From Saccharomycopsis malanga (lineage: Eukaryota > Ascomycota > Saccharomycetes > Ascoideales > Saccharomycopsidaceae): DNA of 64,000 nucleotides. The DNA lies in NCBI GenBank assembly GCA_004014935.1, contig CP025321.1:372001-436000 (forward strand). The letters run 5' to 3'. Positions 19,910 through 30,743 of this stretch are shown here, one piece after another. Below the pieces are notes generated by a model. It did not search any database. It had not been told where the DNA came from and saw nothing but the letters and a program-made list of their open reading frames with translations. A program made the translations under genes and the position numbers. The stretch's first letter is position 1; every line of letters begins with the position of its first letter.

Positions 19910-22444
19910 ATGTCGTTTTTCGGGTTTGATCCCAAACTTCCAGACAATGCGGAAACCATAGACTTTCAGGACTCGTATGATGGTTTTGGAGAGCCAACAC
20001 GGTTGAATGGCATTGAGGACGATGCTTTGAACGATGAGACGTTTGGTGGCGATGCTAGCCAGATTGGAAAGGACTTCAACTTTGGCCAGCAAGCAGCGCC
20101 TGCAGCCAAGGTCAACCCAGGCGTTTCATATGCACAGGCTGCGCAACATGCACAGGCCATGCGGGCCATGCAGGCCGTGCCGGCCGTGCATCCGGAGGAG
20201 GAGGACGGATTGAGACCATTGGATTCATTATGGGAAACCACGCCGAACAAACCGGACGATAAACAACCTTCGAAAAAGGTGTTGTCTTTGGAAGAACTCG
20301 AGGCTAATTTGGCTTCCAAAAAGGCTTCTGCTGGAGGCTTTCAGCAACCTCCTGTGTATCCGGCTCCTTTCGGTTACGGGGCTCCCCCACCACCTCCAGG
20401 CTTCAACTTTAATGCTGGAATGGCTCCTCCTAATCAGCAAGGTGGGTACATGAATTATCCTGGAGGGTTTCCGCACAATGCGCCACCGCATCTTATGGGC
20501 GGTCCTGGATATCCACCGATGCCCAACGGCCCACCTCCACAGTCTCAAAATGGCCAAAACTACGGTCCGCCAGGTGGAAACCAACAGCAGTTTAACCAAC
20601 CATTTCCTCAACAGGCACCTATTCTACAAAACCAGCAACAAGACACGCTGACACAACCAACACAACCGGCACAGTCGCAAAAAACCCAGAAAGAAGTTGA
20701 TTTAAGCCAGTTTCCACCTCTCGGAGCTCAGCCACAGCACCAGGCAGCAGCAGCAGCAGCAGCATCAGCACCGCCACCACCGCCACAGCAGCAGCATCAG
20801 CATCAGCACCACCACCACCACCAGCCACAGCACTATCAGCGCCACGGCAACGAAGGAGGGTTTATCAGCAATTACAACAATTATAATAATTCCCGGGGAG
20901 ACAACAAGCAGCCACCAGCAAATTTGACTCCAGAGGAAGAAGAGAAGTTCAATGCCAAGGCTAAGAAACTTGAGCGGATCATTAAATATAACAATATCAT
21001 GAGTCCTAGAGACCGCGATTTCGTAACTAGATTTCAGATTTCACAGATTGTGACAGATGATCCGTACAACGAGGACTTTTATTTCCAGATTTTCAAGGCT
21101 ATTCGGTCGCAAAACACACATAGTGACGGGTCGTTGAATTCTATTGCTCAATATTATTTGGAGCATTCTGGCCACCGGTTGGGCGGTAAGTACAAGCGCG
21201 CTGATGTGGCTTTACAGAGAATGCAGCAACAAGTCACTAAGGCAGTCACGGTTGCCAAGGAAAGACCTAAGAATTCGCAGTTTACCAAGGAGGGTTCTTT
21301 GGGAAAAATCAGTTTTGGTTCAGGAAAGACCCCCAGAAAGCAGTTGGAGGTGTTTAAAAAGGAGATACAGGCCAATGCAGAAAACGTGGACAGCAAAGCC
21401 AATTTGTTAGTGAACTTTGATGCCAAAGATCAATCTACTTTCAAGCTCAGCAACAAGATTGTCTTGAACTGTTTGGAGAAGACATACGCCAATGTTCTTA
21501 AATTGGAAGCGTTGGAAAAGAACAATGAAGAGCTTAATGTAAACGATCTTTGGAATTCATTGTATATTTCTAATGAAATCATCAATGAAAATGGCGAGAG
21601 AATTTCAGGACAGATTGATGAATTGAAAGAAAACATTTTTGTTTCTTATTTGAACTATGAAAAGGGCATCAAGTTGTTTCCTAGAATGTTACGCTATTTC
21701 ACTAATGAGCAGAAACTCAAGCTTATTGAGAATCTTTTTAAAAAGATTTCCATTTTGAAGTCTTTGAACGAATCTTCTTATGAATACTATTATCAACAAG
21801 ATGAGACCATTCGCGCCAAGATTGACAAAAAAGTCAACTTGTTTTCCAACATGATTTTGAAGTTTGTTATTTCCTACATTTCTAACGAGTTGAAGTTCAA
21901 TGAAATTGTCAAGTTGATTATCAATATGATCAACTACAATAGCGTGATTAAGTTGTTGCCTAACAAAATCGGCCTCACGCTAATCACCATTTTGATCTCC
22001 AAGGTGGAGTTGATCAAACAAGACATTAGCATAATGAGTAGTGACTTGATCATTTGGAGTAATGTCTATGACAAGTTGTTCAACAAGTTGATCAATAAAC
22101 TTATAAACGTATTTCCAAAACAACTTTATATAGATGACAATATCAACTTGGTCAAAGAATACGGCCCGGATAGAAAAACCGTGGTCAAAACAACCGTCTT
22201 TGATGACTCCTACATCTGGCACTTTTTGGCATCCTTGGCTCTTGCTGGTAAGTTACAACACCAAAGAATTATCGTGGACGAGGTCAGAGAAAAGGTTTTT
22301 GAATGTGTGGAGTTCGCCAAGAAATTGAGCCAACAACCAGAGTTTAAGGAAGAGTCCATCAAAAGATTGACCAACTTGAACTTGTTTTTGAACGTCATGG
22401 GATTGAACGCCTCCGAATCAGGAGACATCTCAGAACTTAAGTAA
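19910..22444 (+). CDS. PAT1: mRNA decapping activator Pat1
   Basis: An 844-residue protein. The N-terminus MSFFGFDPKL and the DETF motif (residues 42-45, in LNDETFGGD) form the conserved Dhh1-binding segment. A P/Q/A/H-rich linker contains poly-A, poly-H and proline runs. The conserved middle block SPRDRDFVTRFQISQIVTDD and EHSGHRLGGKYKRADVALQR follows, then the helical C-terminal domain that binds the Lsm1-7 ring and Dcp2, ending NLFLNVMGLN...ISELK as in Saccharomyces. It acts in cytoplasmic P-bodies to couple deadenylation to decapping and to repress translation. One in-frame CTG, at 20648, lies in the Q/T/P linker. Saccharomyces Pat1 is 796 residues. Confidence 0.97.
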   Translation: MSFFGFDPKLPDNAETIDFQDSYDGFGEPTRLNGIEDDALNDETFGGDASQIGKDFNFGQQAAPAAKVNPGVSYAQAAQHAQAMRAMQAVPAVHPEEEDGLRPLDSLWETTPNKPDDKQPSKKVLSLEELEANLASKKASAGGFQQPPVYPAPFGYGAPPPPPGFNFNAGMAPPNQQGGYMNYPGGFPHNAPPHLMGGPGYPPMPNGPPPQSQNGQNYGPPGGNQQQFNQPFPQQAPILQNQQQDTLTQPTQPAQSQKTQKEVDLSQFPPLGAQPQHQAAAAAAASAPPPPPQQQHQHQHHHHHQPQHYQRHGNEGGFISNYNNYNNSRGDNKQPPANLTPEEEEKFNAKAKKLERIIKYNNIMSPRDRDFVTRFQISQIVTDDPYNEDFYFQIFKAIRSQNTHSDGSLNSIAQYYLEHSGHRLGGKYKRADVALQRMQQQVTKAVTVAKERPKNSQFTKEGSLGKISFGSGKTPRKQLEVFKKEIQANAENVDSKANLLVNFDAKDQSTFKLSNKIVLNCLEKTYANVLKLEALEKNNEELNVNDLWNSLYISNEIINENGERISGQIDELKENIFVSYLNYEKGIKLFPRMLRYFTNEQKLKLIENLFKKISILKSLNESSYEYYYQQDETIRAKIDKKVNLFSNMILKFVISYISNELKFNEIVKLIINMINYNSVIKLLPNKIGLTLITILISKVELIKQDISIMSSDLIIWSNVYDKLFNKLINKLINVFPKQLYIDDNINLVKEYGPDRKTVVKTTVFDDSYIWHFLASLALAGKLQHQRIIVDEVREKVFECVEFAKKLSQQPEFKEESIKRLTNLNLFLNVMGLNASESGDISELK

Positions 22445-23463
22445 AGTTGATACGTAACATATAACACTGTCCGCATTGTTAATGGGAAAAACTATGGTGG
22501 TTTGTTCTCCCATTGACCAGCAATGTCCAATATATGTAAATTTATAGTCCTTGATGAACTTGACTTGGTATGATTTGTACAGTCTTGTAGGGTTGTAATA
22601 TTGGTATATTTTACAACACTGCTCAATCTTTTTGTATATAGTAGCAAAATTGTTTATGCCCAAGACCCTTGTTTTGAATTTGGTGGTTTTAATCCGTAAT
22701 ATACGTTAAGTTTTCTTTGTTCATATATGATGTATTGTGCTGTTGACAGCCTCCATAGTCTGGCGCTGTATCATTGGTGGTAAACTGCTATATTTTTTAA
22801 GTCCTATGGTATGATTGTCTAGTTACGTTTTTACCGTTCAATACAAACCAATATTGATGTTACAGGCGCCGTTTGATTTAAATGTTCATTATAATTTTAT
22901 TTGTAGAGCTGCAAGTTGCGTAACTATATTTCAAGTACTTTCAGATTTATTTAACAGGGTTTACTTAAGAGGGTTTTAATATCATATTTTTAAGCTAAAT
23001 ACAGGACCAAGTTTTACAATTAAATCAAATGCATTTATCCCTTTTGTAAATTAACTTCTATCTAATAGCTTCTCTTAAAATCCAATAAATTCAATTTGTT
23101 GCTAGTTTTTATAATTAAAATACTCGATACCAAATACATTCTCACAACCATTTCTTTGATTATATTTAATAGTACTCAGTAATTCCTAATACTACGTCTT
23201 TCAACCTTGAATTTGTCCAGTTTTTTTAACTCTAAATACACCACTCATTTATCACTACAAATAACGTTACTATTATAGCAAAAACACACACACTACACAC
23301 TAAACATTATAAAAATATCTACCTATATAAATGTGCTTATATATACCTCTGCCAAATACACTTATATATAACGGTTACCCTACTGAGCTTCATGATATAT
23401 AACTATAGGTACACCCTGGATGCAGCCAACAGTTAACAAGTCATAACAATATCACCAACACCA
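22445..23463. other. Intergenic stretch between PAT1 and SFT2
   Basis: About 1 kb, AT-rich, becoming CA-rich near 23280-23460 just before SFT2. No gene or RNA supported. Confidence 0.5.
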
Positions 23464-24093
23464 ATGGCAATTACAGATTTTTTTAGACGAAAACAAGGGA
23501 TACGGATACCGGAGGACGAGCTGTTACCGGAACCAGTGCCGTCGAGCTCAGCACCATGGAATACGAATCTAAGCAATTGGAACCCGTTCACCAACTTTAG
23601 CGCTGTTAGACTTCCGCTTACAGAAGAGGTTGACGAGAATGTTACCGATGAACCAGGGCTTCTCAAGCTTTCGAGATGGGATCGGTTGATTGTATTTTCG
23701 ATATTTTTGCTTGGATCAATCACCTGCTATGTGATATGTATATTTATGTTTCCGATTTTATCTCTCAAGCCACGTAAATTCATTCTGTTGTGGACCCTTG
23801 GCTCTGTTTTTTTCATTGTGAGTTTTGCCTTTATCCAGGGTATCCAAAGCTACATTTCTCACCTATTTTCAGGGCCTCGGATTGCTTTTACCACTGTATT
23901 CTTTGCCAGTATTGGTCTTACAGTGTACTCTTCAATGGTGCTTAAAAGCACCTTGCTATCATTGATATTTGCTGTAATCCAATTGATAGCCCAGCTATAC
24001 TACACAATCAGTTATTTCCCTTTTGGAAAAACAACTTTGGGCTTCACATCTAGAGTCGCCCTCAACCAGGCCGAAACCTGGATTAACAGTTGA
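23464..24093 (+). CDS. SFT2: Golgi membrane protein Sft2
   Basis: A 209-residue protein with a soluble N-terminus of about 78 residues. Four closely spaced hydrophobic spans follow (about 80-104, 107-128, 140-160 and 163-187), with the family blocks WDRLIVFSIFLLGS, KPRKFILLWTLGS and YFPFGKTTLGF. This is the tetra-spanning Sft2/Got1-like fold. Sft2 proteins reside in the Golgi and help fusion of endosome-derived vesicles, acting near the syntaxin Sed5. Length agrees with Saccharomyces Sft2 (215). A GT-rich micro-repeat (GTAAGGGTGTAAGGGGTGTAAGG) follows the stop codon. Confidence 0.92.
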   Translation: MAITDFFRRKQGIRIPEDELLPEPVPSSSAPWNTNLSNWNPFTNFSAVRLPLTEEVDENVTDEPGLLKLSRWDRLIVFSIFLLGSITCYVICIFMFPILSLKPRKFILLWTLGSVFFIVSFAFIQGIQSYISHLFSGPRIAFTTVFFASIGLTVYSSMVLKSTLLSLIFAVIQLIAQLYYTISYFPFGKTTLGFTSRVALNQAETWINS

Positions 24094-24300
24094 ATATGCT
24101 GTAAGGGTGTAAGGGGTGTAAGGATGTGTCTGGTGGCGTTGGTCTAAATTTTCCCATTTTCATAAACTGATGCTAGTAATTAGTTTATGACCTTTGTATA
24201 GTTTACTAACAAGTGTTGATCAGCTAACATTCAGCTGTATTGTTATTTTTGAACAGCAGAAAGTAACCTTGTGCAGCGTTTTGTCTTAAACGTGCTCATA

Positions 24301-25188
24301 ATGACGAGTTTCAATGATAGTGGAGCTTTTGGCTCTTACAATTCTCCAGGAATACCTATGATGAACAGTGGCCATTTGGACACAATGTCACGAAGTTTGA
24401 ACCACACGTCAAGCGTGAGTTCGGCAAAGGATCCTAAAAGTCTAGGCAAAGGAGAGGGCCAAACGGTGGAGCGCAAGAGAAGAGACAATATCAACGACAA
24501 GATACAGGAACTTGGAACCATAATACCTACAAACTTCTTTGACATCAACAAGGAGAAGTCGTCGGGAACCAAAGATGGTAAGCCTAACAAGGGCCAAATT
24601 TTGTCCAAATCCATTGAATACATAGAGTTTCTTCAGGACAAGATTGACGAGAATAACAAGAAGGAAATTGAGTTTTTGATTGTTTTAAAGAAACTAGAAG
24701 AGCTCAAACGTATTCCCGATGAACTCAAGCCATCTAAAACATTATTCAAACACACCAGTGCCGAAATTGCATTGCAAAATATAGGCGTAGGACCATTGGC
24801 TGAAGATACTAATAATAATGAAAGAAAAGAAAGCACTGCCGGCTCAAATTCCAGAGTAAACTCACCTAATGTTAGTATTGGCCCTAGTCATCAAAGAAAT
24901 TCTATAGTCAGCGTAGGATCGCCTCTAGCAAACCCTAATAATTATGATGGAGTTTCCGTCGCCGCATCACCTTCGATCGACTCTGAAACAGCACCGTTTG
25001 CAAGAGGAGCCCCTAAAAGCAGCCCCGGATCACTAGGAGCAGCTTTGAATAACGGTGGTAGCTTCATGGCCTCTAATTTTAGCAATACGGGCCAGCAGTT
25101 TGAAAGAAACGACACCACTGGTGATAACAGCCTCAGCGGGTTTTCAAATGATAACATTGATAACTTCAATTTTGCCTTTGACACGTAA
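24301..25188 (+). CDS. bHLH transcription factor, Rtg3-like
   Basis: A 295-residue protein with a basic helix-loop-helix domain at about 54-112. The basic part is TVERKRRDNINDKIQELG with the E-x-x-R-R DNA-contact pattern, then a long loop and helix two, KPNKGQILSKSIEYIEFLQ. A leucine/isoleucine-spaced helix extends to about 135 as a possible zipper. The PNKG-IL-x-S-x-x-Y-I pattern matches yeast Rtg3 and its animal MITF/TFE3 relatives rather than Cbf1 or the tyrosine-type Tye7/Cph2 group. Rtg3 pairs with Rtg1 in retrograde and nutrient signalling; in Candida it also touches sphingolipid and galactose control. The tail is S/N-rich and disordered. The gene is shorter than Saccharomyces RTG3 (486). 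Start at the first ATG. Confidence 0.75.
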   Translation: MTSFNDSGAFGSYNSPGIPMMNSGHLDTMSRSLNHTSSVSSAKDPKSLGKGEGQTVERKRRDNINDKIQELGTIIPTNFFDINKEKSSGTKDGKPNKGQILSKSIEYIEFLQDKIDENNKKEIEFLIVLKKLEELKRIPDELKPSKTLFKHTSAEIALQNIGVGPLAEDTNNNERKESTAGSNSRVNSPNVSIGPSHQRNSIVSVGSPLANPNNYDGVSVAASPSIDSETAPFARGAPKSSPGSLGAALNNGGSFMASNFSNTGQQFERNDTTGDNSLSGFSNDNIDNFNFAFDT

Positions 25189-25739
25189 TGCTCTTTATAT
25201 TCTACTTTTTTTTTGTTAACTTATGACCAATGTTTTATTTATTGTTCTATTCGTTCTTTTCAAGTTTTGTTACGATTTTTGTTTTTGCTAGTATTATATA
25301 TTTTGTACTAATTCACGAGTCTTTTGCTTATACTATTCTAGGTTTTTCTAGATTTGTTTTGTTTAACTTGATTTGAATGTGGGATTATACAAATTTGCAA
25401 TCAGAAATATGTGATTGTTTGTTAAAATCTATTTTTGTAGCCAACATGTTAGTAAAACCAGGTTCATTTATACTTATGAACCCAACATCATTTTACTAAT
25501 TATTAATTATTTCAGCATCATTAATTGTTAACTCTAACAACTTTTAACTTTTTTCAATCAAACCATTCATCCCAGTGCCATTCACATTAGTAATGAACTC
25601 TTTTGGTACCCTAGTAAATAAATGACTACGATATAACACACTAGCCAATCATAAAATATATGTAATAAACAAGAATGAAAAATGTATATGATAAATAATA
25701 AATGAAAGATATATGTACCGAAATGCAGATAAAATGAAC
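25189..25739. other. Convergent intergenic stretch, no gene seen
   Basis: AT-rich 3' flanks of the bHLH gene and FAD1. Nothing further supported. Confidence 0.5.
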
Positions 25740-26714
25740 TCACGGCTGTTTCTGTTTTTTGGTCCGGCTGAACCGCTCGTAGTCGTCGTTTTGCAAGTAA
25801 AATGCTGGATAATACTGCTGATCGTCTAAATTGTGCTTGTGACTTTTATTTTGTTCGTGTTTCTTGCTTAAATAGCGTATATTGTCCCAATTGATATGAC
25901 CTTTATTTAGATTCTCGTAGTCAGACTTGCGCAAGTATGGGTTTGGAACAGTGGTCAGGATACCACCAATAGATGTGAACCCATAGTCATAGAGCTTGCA
26001 GTAGGGTATGTCCAACGCCACAAGAAAGTACCAGATTTCCTCGTAGGTCCAATCTAATATTGGATGGACTCTTGTAAATGCGGGCCAGTCATTATCGGTT
26101 TGCTGGAACGGCCTGAGATCACCAGAATAAGGGTCTGTACGTCGGTTTCCGACGATTATGGCCTTAACCTCTGGATGGTCCTGCAAATACTTCTCAAATC
26201 CAACTTTGAGCTGACAGTTTGAATACACGTGCAAATCAAGGTTGTAGTTTGCAATGATCTCATTGTTGAACTCCTCAATTTCTACAAACGTCTCCTCGTA
26301 GTATATATAGACAGAGTTAACCTGGACAAGCTCCTGTTTCCCCGGAGCTCCCCGGAGAACCAACTGCTCATCGTGTAAGGCCGCCAAGTAGAGATACAAC
26401 ATCACAAGACAGTCCTTACCACCGTTGAACGATATGGAGATGTTCTCAAGTGAAAACGTGTGCAACGTCTCTACAATCACCTGGAGCGACTTTCTGACCT
26501 TTTGCTGTGTTGACCTGTGTAGCTGCGAAACCAGCTGGTCATCTTCTATGGTACTATTGAGAAAATTATGGATTTTCAGTGCCGCATTCGTATAGGAATC
26601 AACTACCATCTTGTCACGATGCTTACCAGATTCGCTATACAAAATATTCTGCACATAGAAAGATACTACTATTACTGTAACAGCATACAAAAAGTAGTGC
26701 TTCAAACTAATCAT
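25740..26714 (-). CDS. FAD1: FAD synthetase (FMN adenylyltransferase) Fad1
   Basis: A 324-residue protein of the PAPS-reductase-like ATP pyrophosphatase fold. The PP-loop is SFNGGKDC at 95-102. The conserved GNRRTDP (189-195), HPILDWTYEEIW, YGFTSIGG and PNPYLRK match yeast Fad1, which makes FAD from FMN and ATP. The frame opens with a strongly hydrophobic segment (residues 7-26) that could act as a membrane anchor or signal. Saccharomyces Fad1 is soluble and 306 residues. A second in-frame ATG at codon 36 (26607-26609) would give a soluble protein starting MVVDSYTN. Which start is used, or whether both are, cannot be told here. Confidence 0.93.
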   Translation of the reverse strand: MISLKHYFLYAVTVIVVSFYVQNILYSESGKHRDKMVVDSYTNAALKIHNFLNSTIEDDQLVSQLHRSTQQKVRKSLQVIVETLHTFSLENISISFNGGKDCLVMLYLYLAALHDEQLVLRGAPGKQELVQVNSVYIYYEETFVEIEEFNNEIIANYNLDLHVYSNCQLKVGFEKYLQDHPEVKAIIVGNRRTDPYSGDLRPFQQTDNDWPAFTRVHPILDWTYEEIWYFLVALDIPYCKLYDYGFTSIGGILTTVPNPYLRKSDYENLNKGHINWDNIRYLSKKHEQNKSHKHNLDDQQYYPAFYLQNDDYERFSRTKKQKQP

Positions 26715-27513
26715 CCAGAAAACAGCAGTCGGCCATACAAAATGGAGTCTTAAATCATGGCATCACCAAAGGCTTAAAAGAGTAAAAACTGATAGACTTT
26801 TCCATGGTTATGAGCCATGGGAATGAATTTTTACATGGTGAAATATATGATGATATTTTGATTTATTTGGTAAAAAATGTCGAACTTTGTTGAAATGAGG
26901 TGATTTTGATAGCTGGATAGAAGCTAAAGGTTGCTTTTCAATTAACATCCATTTTCCCTAGGTCTAATTTTTTCTTTTCTTTTTTCCTTTTTTTTTCACA
27001 AAAAATTCGTAGTATTATCGGAAGAGAGTACGTAGACTCTGAATAAGACCAGTAAAATCGAATATATTAGTTGTTTAGTCAAAAAAAGGCTATTAGATTA
27101 TATTAATAACAAAATTTAGGTTTTTATTATAGAGAAAAATTAACGTTCATTTTTACAATGTTTACATGTGGTTGTTAAGATGCAATGGAAGTTTTAGCAT
27201 AGGGCGAGAGAGGGGAAAGTTATTTACCATGTTGGGTATATTCCTATAAAACATTCTAATATCTACTCTTCACTTGTGAATATTTTCAAGATTCTCCACC
27301 TTGTAGTGAGACAATTTATTGTCCATATTAGTTCTACCTTATATATTACATTTTAGTACAGATATTTATCCCAAAGTCTGGTCAGAGGCAAAGTTCAAAC
27401 AGTGGATCAGCTATAAATTGCACCTTGGGGTGGGGAATTTAAACACTTGTAGATACACAGGAACTAGAAAATTAGACTCAAATGGTCAAAAATATGTGTT
27501 ATTAATCACAATT
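26715..27513. promoter_or_regulatory. Upstream region of FAD1, downstream of CTF4
   Basis: About 800 bp with homopolymer tracts (T-rich 26968-26998). FAD1 and CTF4 lie in the same orientation, so the FAD1 promoter must be in this stretch. No other gene seen. Confidence 0.45.
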
Positions 27514-30474
27514 CTAATCGAAATCCATTCGCTTCTCACGCTCTTCATTGATACGAGCAACAACCTCTGCCATTTCCAAGCGCTCTGCAATTCTACTGGC
27601 AGCAATCAAGGCTCTGTCTTGTTTGAGTTCTTTCACCAAGCTGAGGGCCTTGGCGACTTCTTGGTTCCCGCAGAACTCAGAGAACATCTTCAACAACGAC
27701 TTGTCGTAAATGGAATTTAATTCTTGGAGCTTGTCGATGCAATCGTCGATACGGAGCTGCGGATTTTTCAAGCGGAGTTCATTTGTTTCGGTGTCAATTT
27801 CGTGATCCGAAAGGTTGAGATCGAGGTCGTTGAGATAGTAATCGTCATCATTAGAATCCTCGAGGATCTGTTTACTTCTCTTGTAACTTTTAAACTTATT
27901 GGTAATGATCTTTTCAAATAAAGAATGGCTTTCTATTGACTCATTTATCAAATCTGTCATCACTTTGGTTCTCAAAAATGCTTCTTCTGTTTCCAATTCT
28001 TTCTGGAGCTCCTTGTGTAGTTCTTCATCTTCTGAGTGTGTGTCTTCGAGCAAATCTTCGTCCTCGTCATCTCTTTCAATAAAGTCCTCGTCATCCGCTT
28101 CTTTAGCAGCCTGCTGTTGTTCTTTGAGTGCCTTCATATCGACGTTTAAACTCACAGGAATCTTGATATTGATTTCTGTGGGATCTGGGAGGGGCGAAGG
28201 GTATAAAAATGCCTCATTTTGGTGAGAAATTTTGTTGAAAAACACTACGCTGAGCTTGTCGTCTTGTAAGCTGAGAGGAATGATATTCAAGTGGGATCTT
28301 GTGAGAAGAATCTCGTTCAAGTTGAGAAGGGGGATAAACAGACCTTGTGCTGTTCTTTTCCATCCACTAAGAACATATAGACAGTTGCTGTTGTCCACAA
28401 TACAGGGGTCGCCCAAGTTGTTGAAAAACAATCCCTTGAGCAAATATATAGGCGGTTTGAATACTAGAACATCGATAAGATGGCGTGGACCCTTGTGTAC
28501 ATTGACATCCAACTCCCTGTCCAATGCGGCATTCTTCTCGAATGTTTCAAACTTCTCTAGCAAGTCATCAAAGCTCGTCTGTTCATCAGAAAGCTTCGCA
28601 GGCACATAATCTATGGGAAACGGCTGATTGCGCTCAATGTATGTCTGATGGTTATTAGTGACCAAGTCTCTGATACTATAATAAAAGCTTCTTCCATCAA
28701 CACTGATACTGAACAAAATCTTACTATTAGCCACCGATGCCACCACTGGCAAGGTTTTTTCAATCTTGAGCAAAAGCCCAAACTTGGCTAGGATCCGTGT
28801 ATGGCCGTAGCTTGTGAATACAAATATATACCGTTTGGATAAGCAAATGTTTGTGATAAACTCTTTGGAAGTTGCCTTGTCACTTTGTTTGTAGTAGTTT
28901 TTTATGGGAAGCATCTTATCCCAGCTGTCGGACTCTGCTTTGTGTGGTCTATAGAACACCTTGGCCTGCTTGTATTCTTTGATGTTGTTGAAGTTTGTAC
29001 CGAAAACATCCACTGACGTCTTGTCGGCATACGCAGAACTGGCTAGCAACAACGCCTCGTCGTTCAAATAGGCTAGATCGTATCCCACAGCATCTATAAA
29101 GTAATAATCTGTGTTTTTGGACTTGTCGCTGAACTTTACGCTGATTGTTTGTGTATTGTTTTCCACATTCCGCTCGCAGAACACACTGCCCACCTCGTTG
29201 ATTGCCAAGTATCGTTTTTGGTGGTGCCATGGCGATATTCCTACAGCATACGGTTTTAAATCGTAATGAGGCAATGTAGAATCTTTGCCCAAATCGAAAT
29301 CAGACTCCTCGTCTGAGATATCGCTCTCTAGATCCGACTCAAAGTCTGCCCTGCTTCTCTTTCCAGAAGGAGCATCTTTAAGCAAGTCGTCGTCAGACAA
29401 TTCAAGATCATCGTCATCCTCCTGGAAATCGAACCGTTTTTCGGGCTCCTGCTGTGTTACTGCGGCCTCCACAATGGAGTCGAACGTGAAAATGTCGCCC
29501 GATGTGGTGCCTATGGAAAGAACTACGGTTGAGTCCAGGCCAAATGCTGTCCAGGAGATGTTTTTTAGCTTGCAATGTTCTGCATTCAACTTTCTGTTGA
29601 ACACAGGACGTTTGGCAGCAATATCCCACACAATTGCCTGATTGTCGTAGTCAATAGACGCTAGAAAGTTGTAATTGTACGGACACCATTGAAGCTCTAG
29701 AACCTCAGATTTGTGGTGGCCAGTGAGTGCTGTAAGCTCCTGTGCTTTGATATCACTGCATATCTTGATGTCGTGTGTCTTATCCACTATAGCAAGCGTA
29801 TTGTCGGCAAGATTCCACGCCACATTGCCGCGGGCCAAGTTGTCGACTCCATTGAGCACCTCTGGGCTGTCATCGGGAACATATATGTATTTCCCATAGT
29901 AATCGTACAAGACATGTGCTGTGGCAAGCAGAGCCCCCTTCTCATCAGTGTATTTGAGAAAAAGATAAGCTCCTGAAGAGAGAGTGACAGACAACATCTT
30001 GGTCTTGTCATTGTATGACACCGACCGGGCCTGATCTGGAATATCAATCTTGGTAATCCTGCCTGTATCGAACAGATCCTGCGCCCAGTCATACAGACCG
30101 CTGTGATATATCGTGGAAAGATCAACAAGGACCAACTGGTTAGTATCACCGACAACAGCCAAGTGCTGGTCATCCAAAAAAACTACATCTCTCAACGGAA
30201 GCTCTGACCGATAGCATTTTATTGATTTCTCAACATTTGACAACTCCCTGTTCACCTGATAAAGCTCCAATCCACCATCCAGCGTCACAGCTGCTATTAG
30301 ATTGTGCTGGAGCTCAAAACACATCAAATTGTCCAGCACTTCAAGCACTTCGGGCTCATCATCTCTATTCAATAGATCAACAACTTTTATGATCCCAAGC
30401 TCATTGGCAACCAATAAACGATTTTTGAATGACCTGACAATCGCCTGGTTGGACCCACTAAATATATTCATCAT
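27514..30474 (-). CDS. CTF4: Replisome hub protein Ctf4 (AND-1/WDHD1 family)
   Basis: A 986-residue protein. An N-terminal WD40 propeller (about 1-340, with HKSEVLELQWCPYNYNFLASI) is followed by an acidic linker and a second SepB-type propeller. A further acidic segment (EADDEDFIERDDEDEDLL) leads to the C-terminal helical domain ending LVKELKQDRALIAASRIAERLEMAEVVARINEER. That end is nearly the Saccharomyces Ctf4 tail, which trimerises and binds GINS, polymerase alpha and other CIP-box proteins. Ctf4 links the CMG helicase to primase and supports cohesion. An ACGCG core (30609-30613), the heart of the MluI cell-cycle box, lies about 135 bp upstream, which suits S-phase expression. The alternative second ATG is the next codon. 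Confidence 0.96.
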   Translation of the reverse strand: MMNIFSGSNQAIVRSFKNRLLVANELGIIKVVDLLNRDDEPEVLEVLDNLMCFELQHNLIAAVTLDGGLELYQVNRELSNVEKSIKCYRSELPLRDVVFLDDQHLAVVGDTNQLVLVDLSTIYHSGLYDWAQDLFDTGRITKIDIPDQARSVSYNDKTKMLSVTLSSGAYLFLKYTDEKGALLATAHVLYDYYGKYIYVPDDSPEVLNGVDNLARGNVAWNLADNTLAIVDKTHDIKICSDIKAQELTALTGHHKSEVLELQWCPYNYNFLASIDYDNQAIVWDIAAKRPVFNRKLNAEHCKLKNISWTAFGLDSTVVLSIGTTSGDIFTFDSIVEAAVTQQEPEKRFDFQEDDDDLELSDDDLLKDAPSGKRSRADFESDLESDISDEESDFDLGKDSTLPHYDLKPYAVGISPWHHQKRYLAINEVGSVFCERNVENNTQTISVKFSDKSKNTDYYFIDAVGYDLAYLNDEALLLASSAYADKTSVDVFGTNFNNIKEYKQAKVFYRPHKAESDSWDKMLPIKNYYKQSDKATSKEFITNICLSKRYIFVFTSYGHTRILAKFGLLLKIEKTLPVVASVANSKILFSISVDGRSFYYSIRDLVTNNHQTYIERNQPFPIDYVPAKLSDEQTSFDDLLEKFETFEKNAALDRELDVNVHKGPRHLIDVLVFKPPIYLLKGLFFNNLGDPCIVDNSNCLYVLSGWKRTAQGLFIPLLNLNEILLTRSHLNIIPLSLQDDKLSVVFFNKISHQNEAFLYPSPLPDPTEINIKIPVSLNVDMKALKEQQQAAKEADDEDFIERDDEDEDLLEDTHSEDEELHKELQKELETEEAFLRTKVMTDLINESIESHSLFEKIITNKFKSYKRSKQILEDSNDDDYYLNDLDLNLSDHEIDTETNELRLKNPQLRIDDCIDKLQELNSIYDKSLLKMFSEFCGNQEVAKALSLVKELKQDRALIAASRIAERLEMAEVVARINEEREKRMDFD

Positions 30475-30608
30475 TTAAACCCTTAAATATCAAGGCTTAA
30501 ACCTCTTTAATCACCAATAAGATAATTCAACCTAACCCACTTTTTGAAATATCAGAAAAAATAAACGCCAAAATTTAACTCTTTTATCTTTTTTTGTTTT
30601 GCAGCGCG

Positions 30609-30613
30609 ACGCG
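30609..30613. promoter_or_regulatory. MluI-type (MBF) core ACGCG in the CTF4 divergent promoter
   Basis: The context GCGCGACGCGG stands out from the AT-rich surroundings in the 269 bp between CTF4 and the gene at 30744. MBF sites of this type drive DNA-replication genes in yeasts. A neighbouring ATGCATGCATG block (30650-30661) is also notable. Confidence 0.45.
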
Positions 30614-30743
30614 GTCCAAAGCATGTGATGTATGCAGGCATATATATGTATGCATGCATGATGAAAAAGTTTGAAAAAGCCAAAATAGTATACTATATAG
30701 GTAGAAAATGAATAAATTTTTATGATAATCAACAAGTACACCA

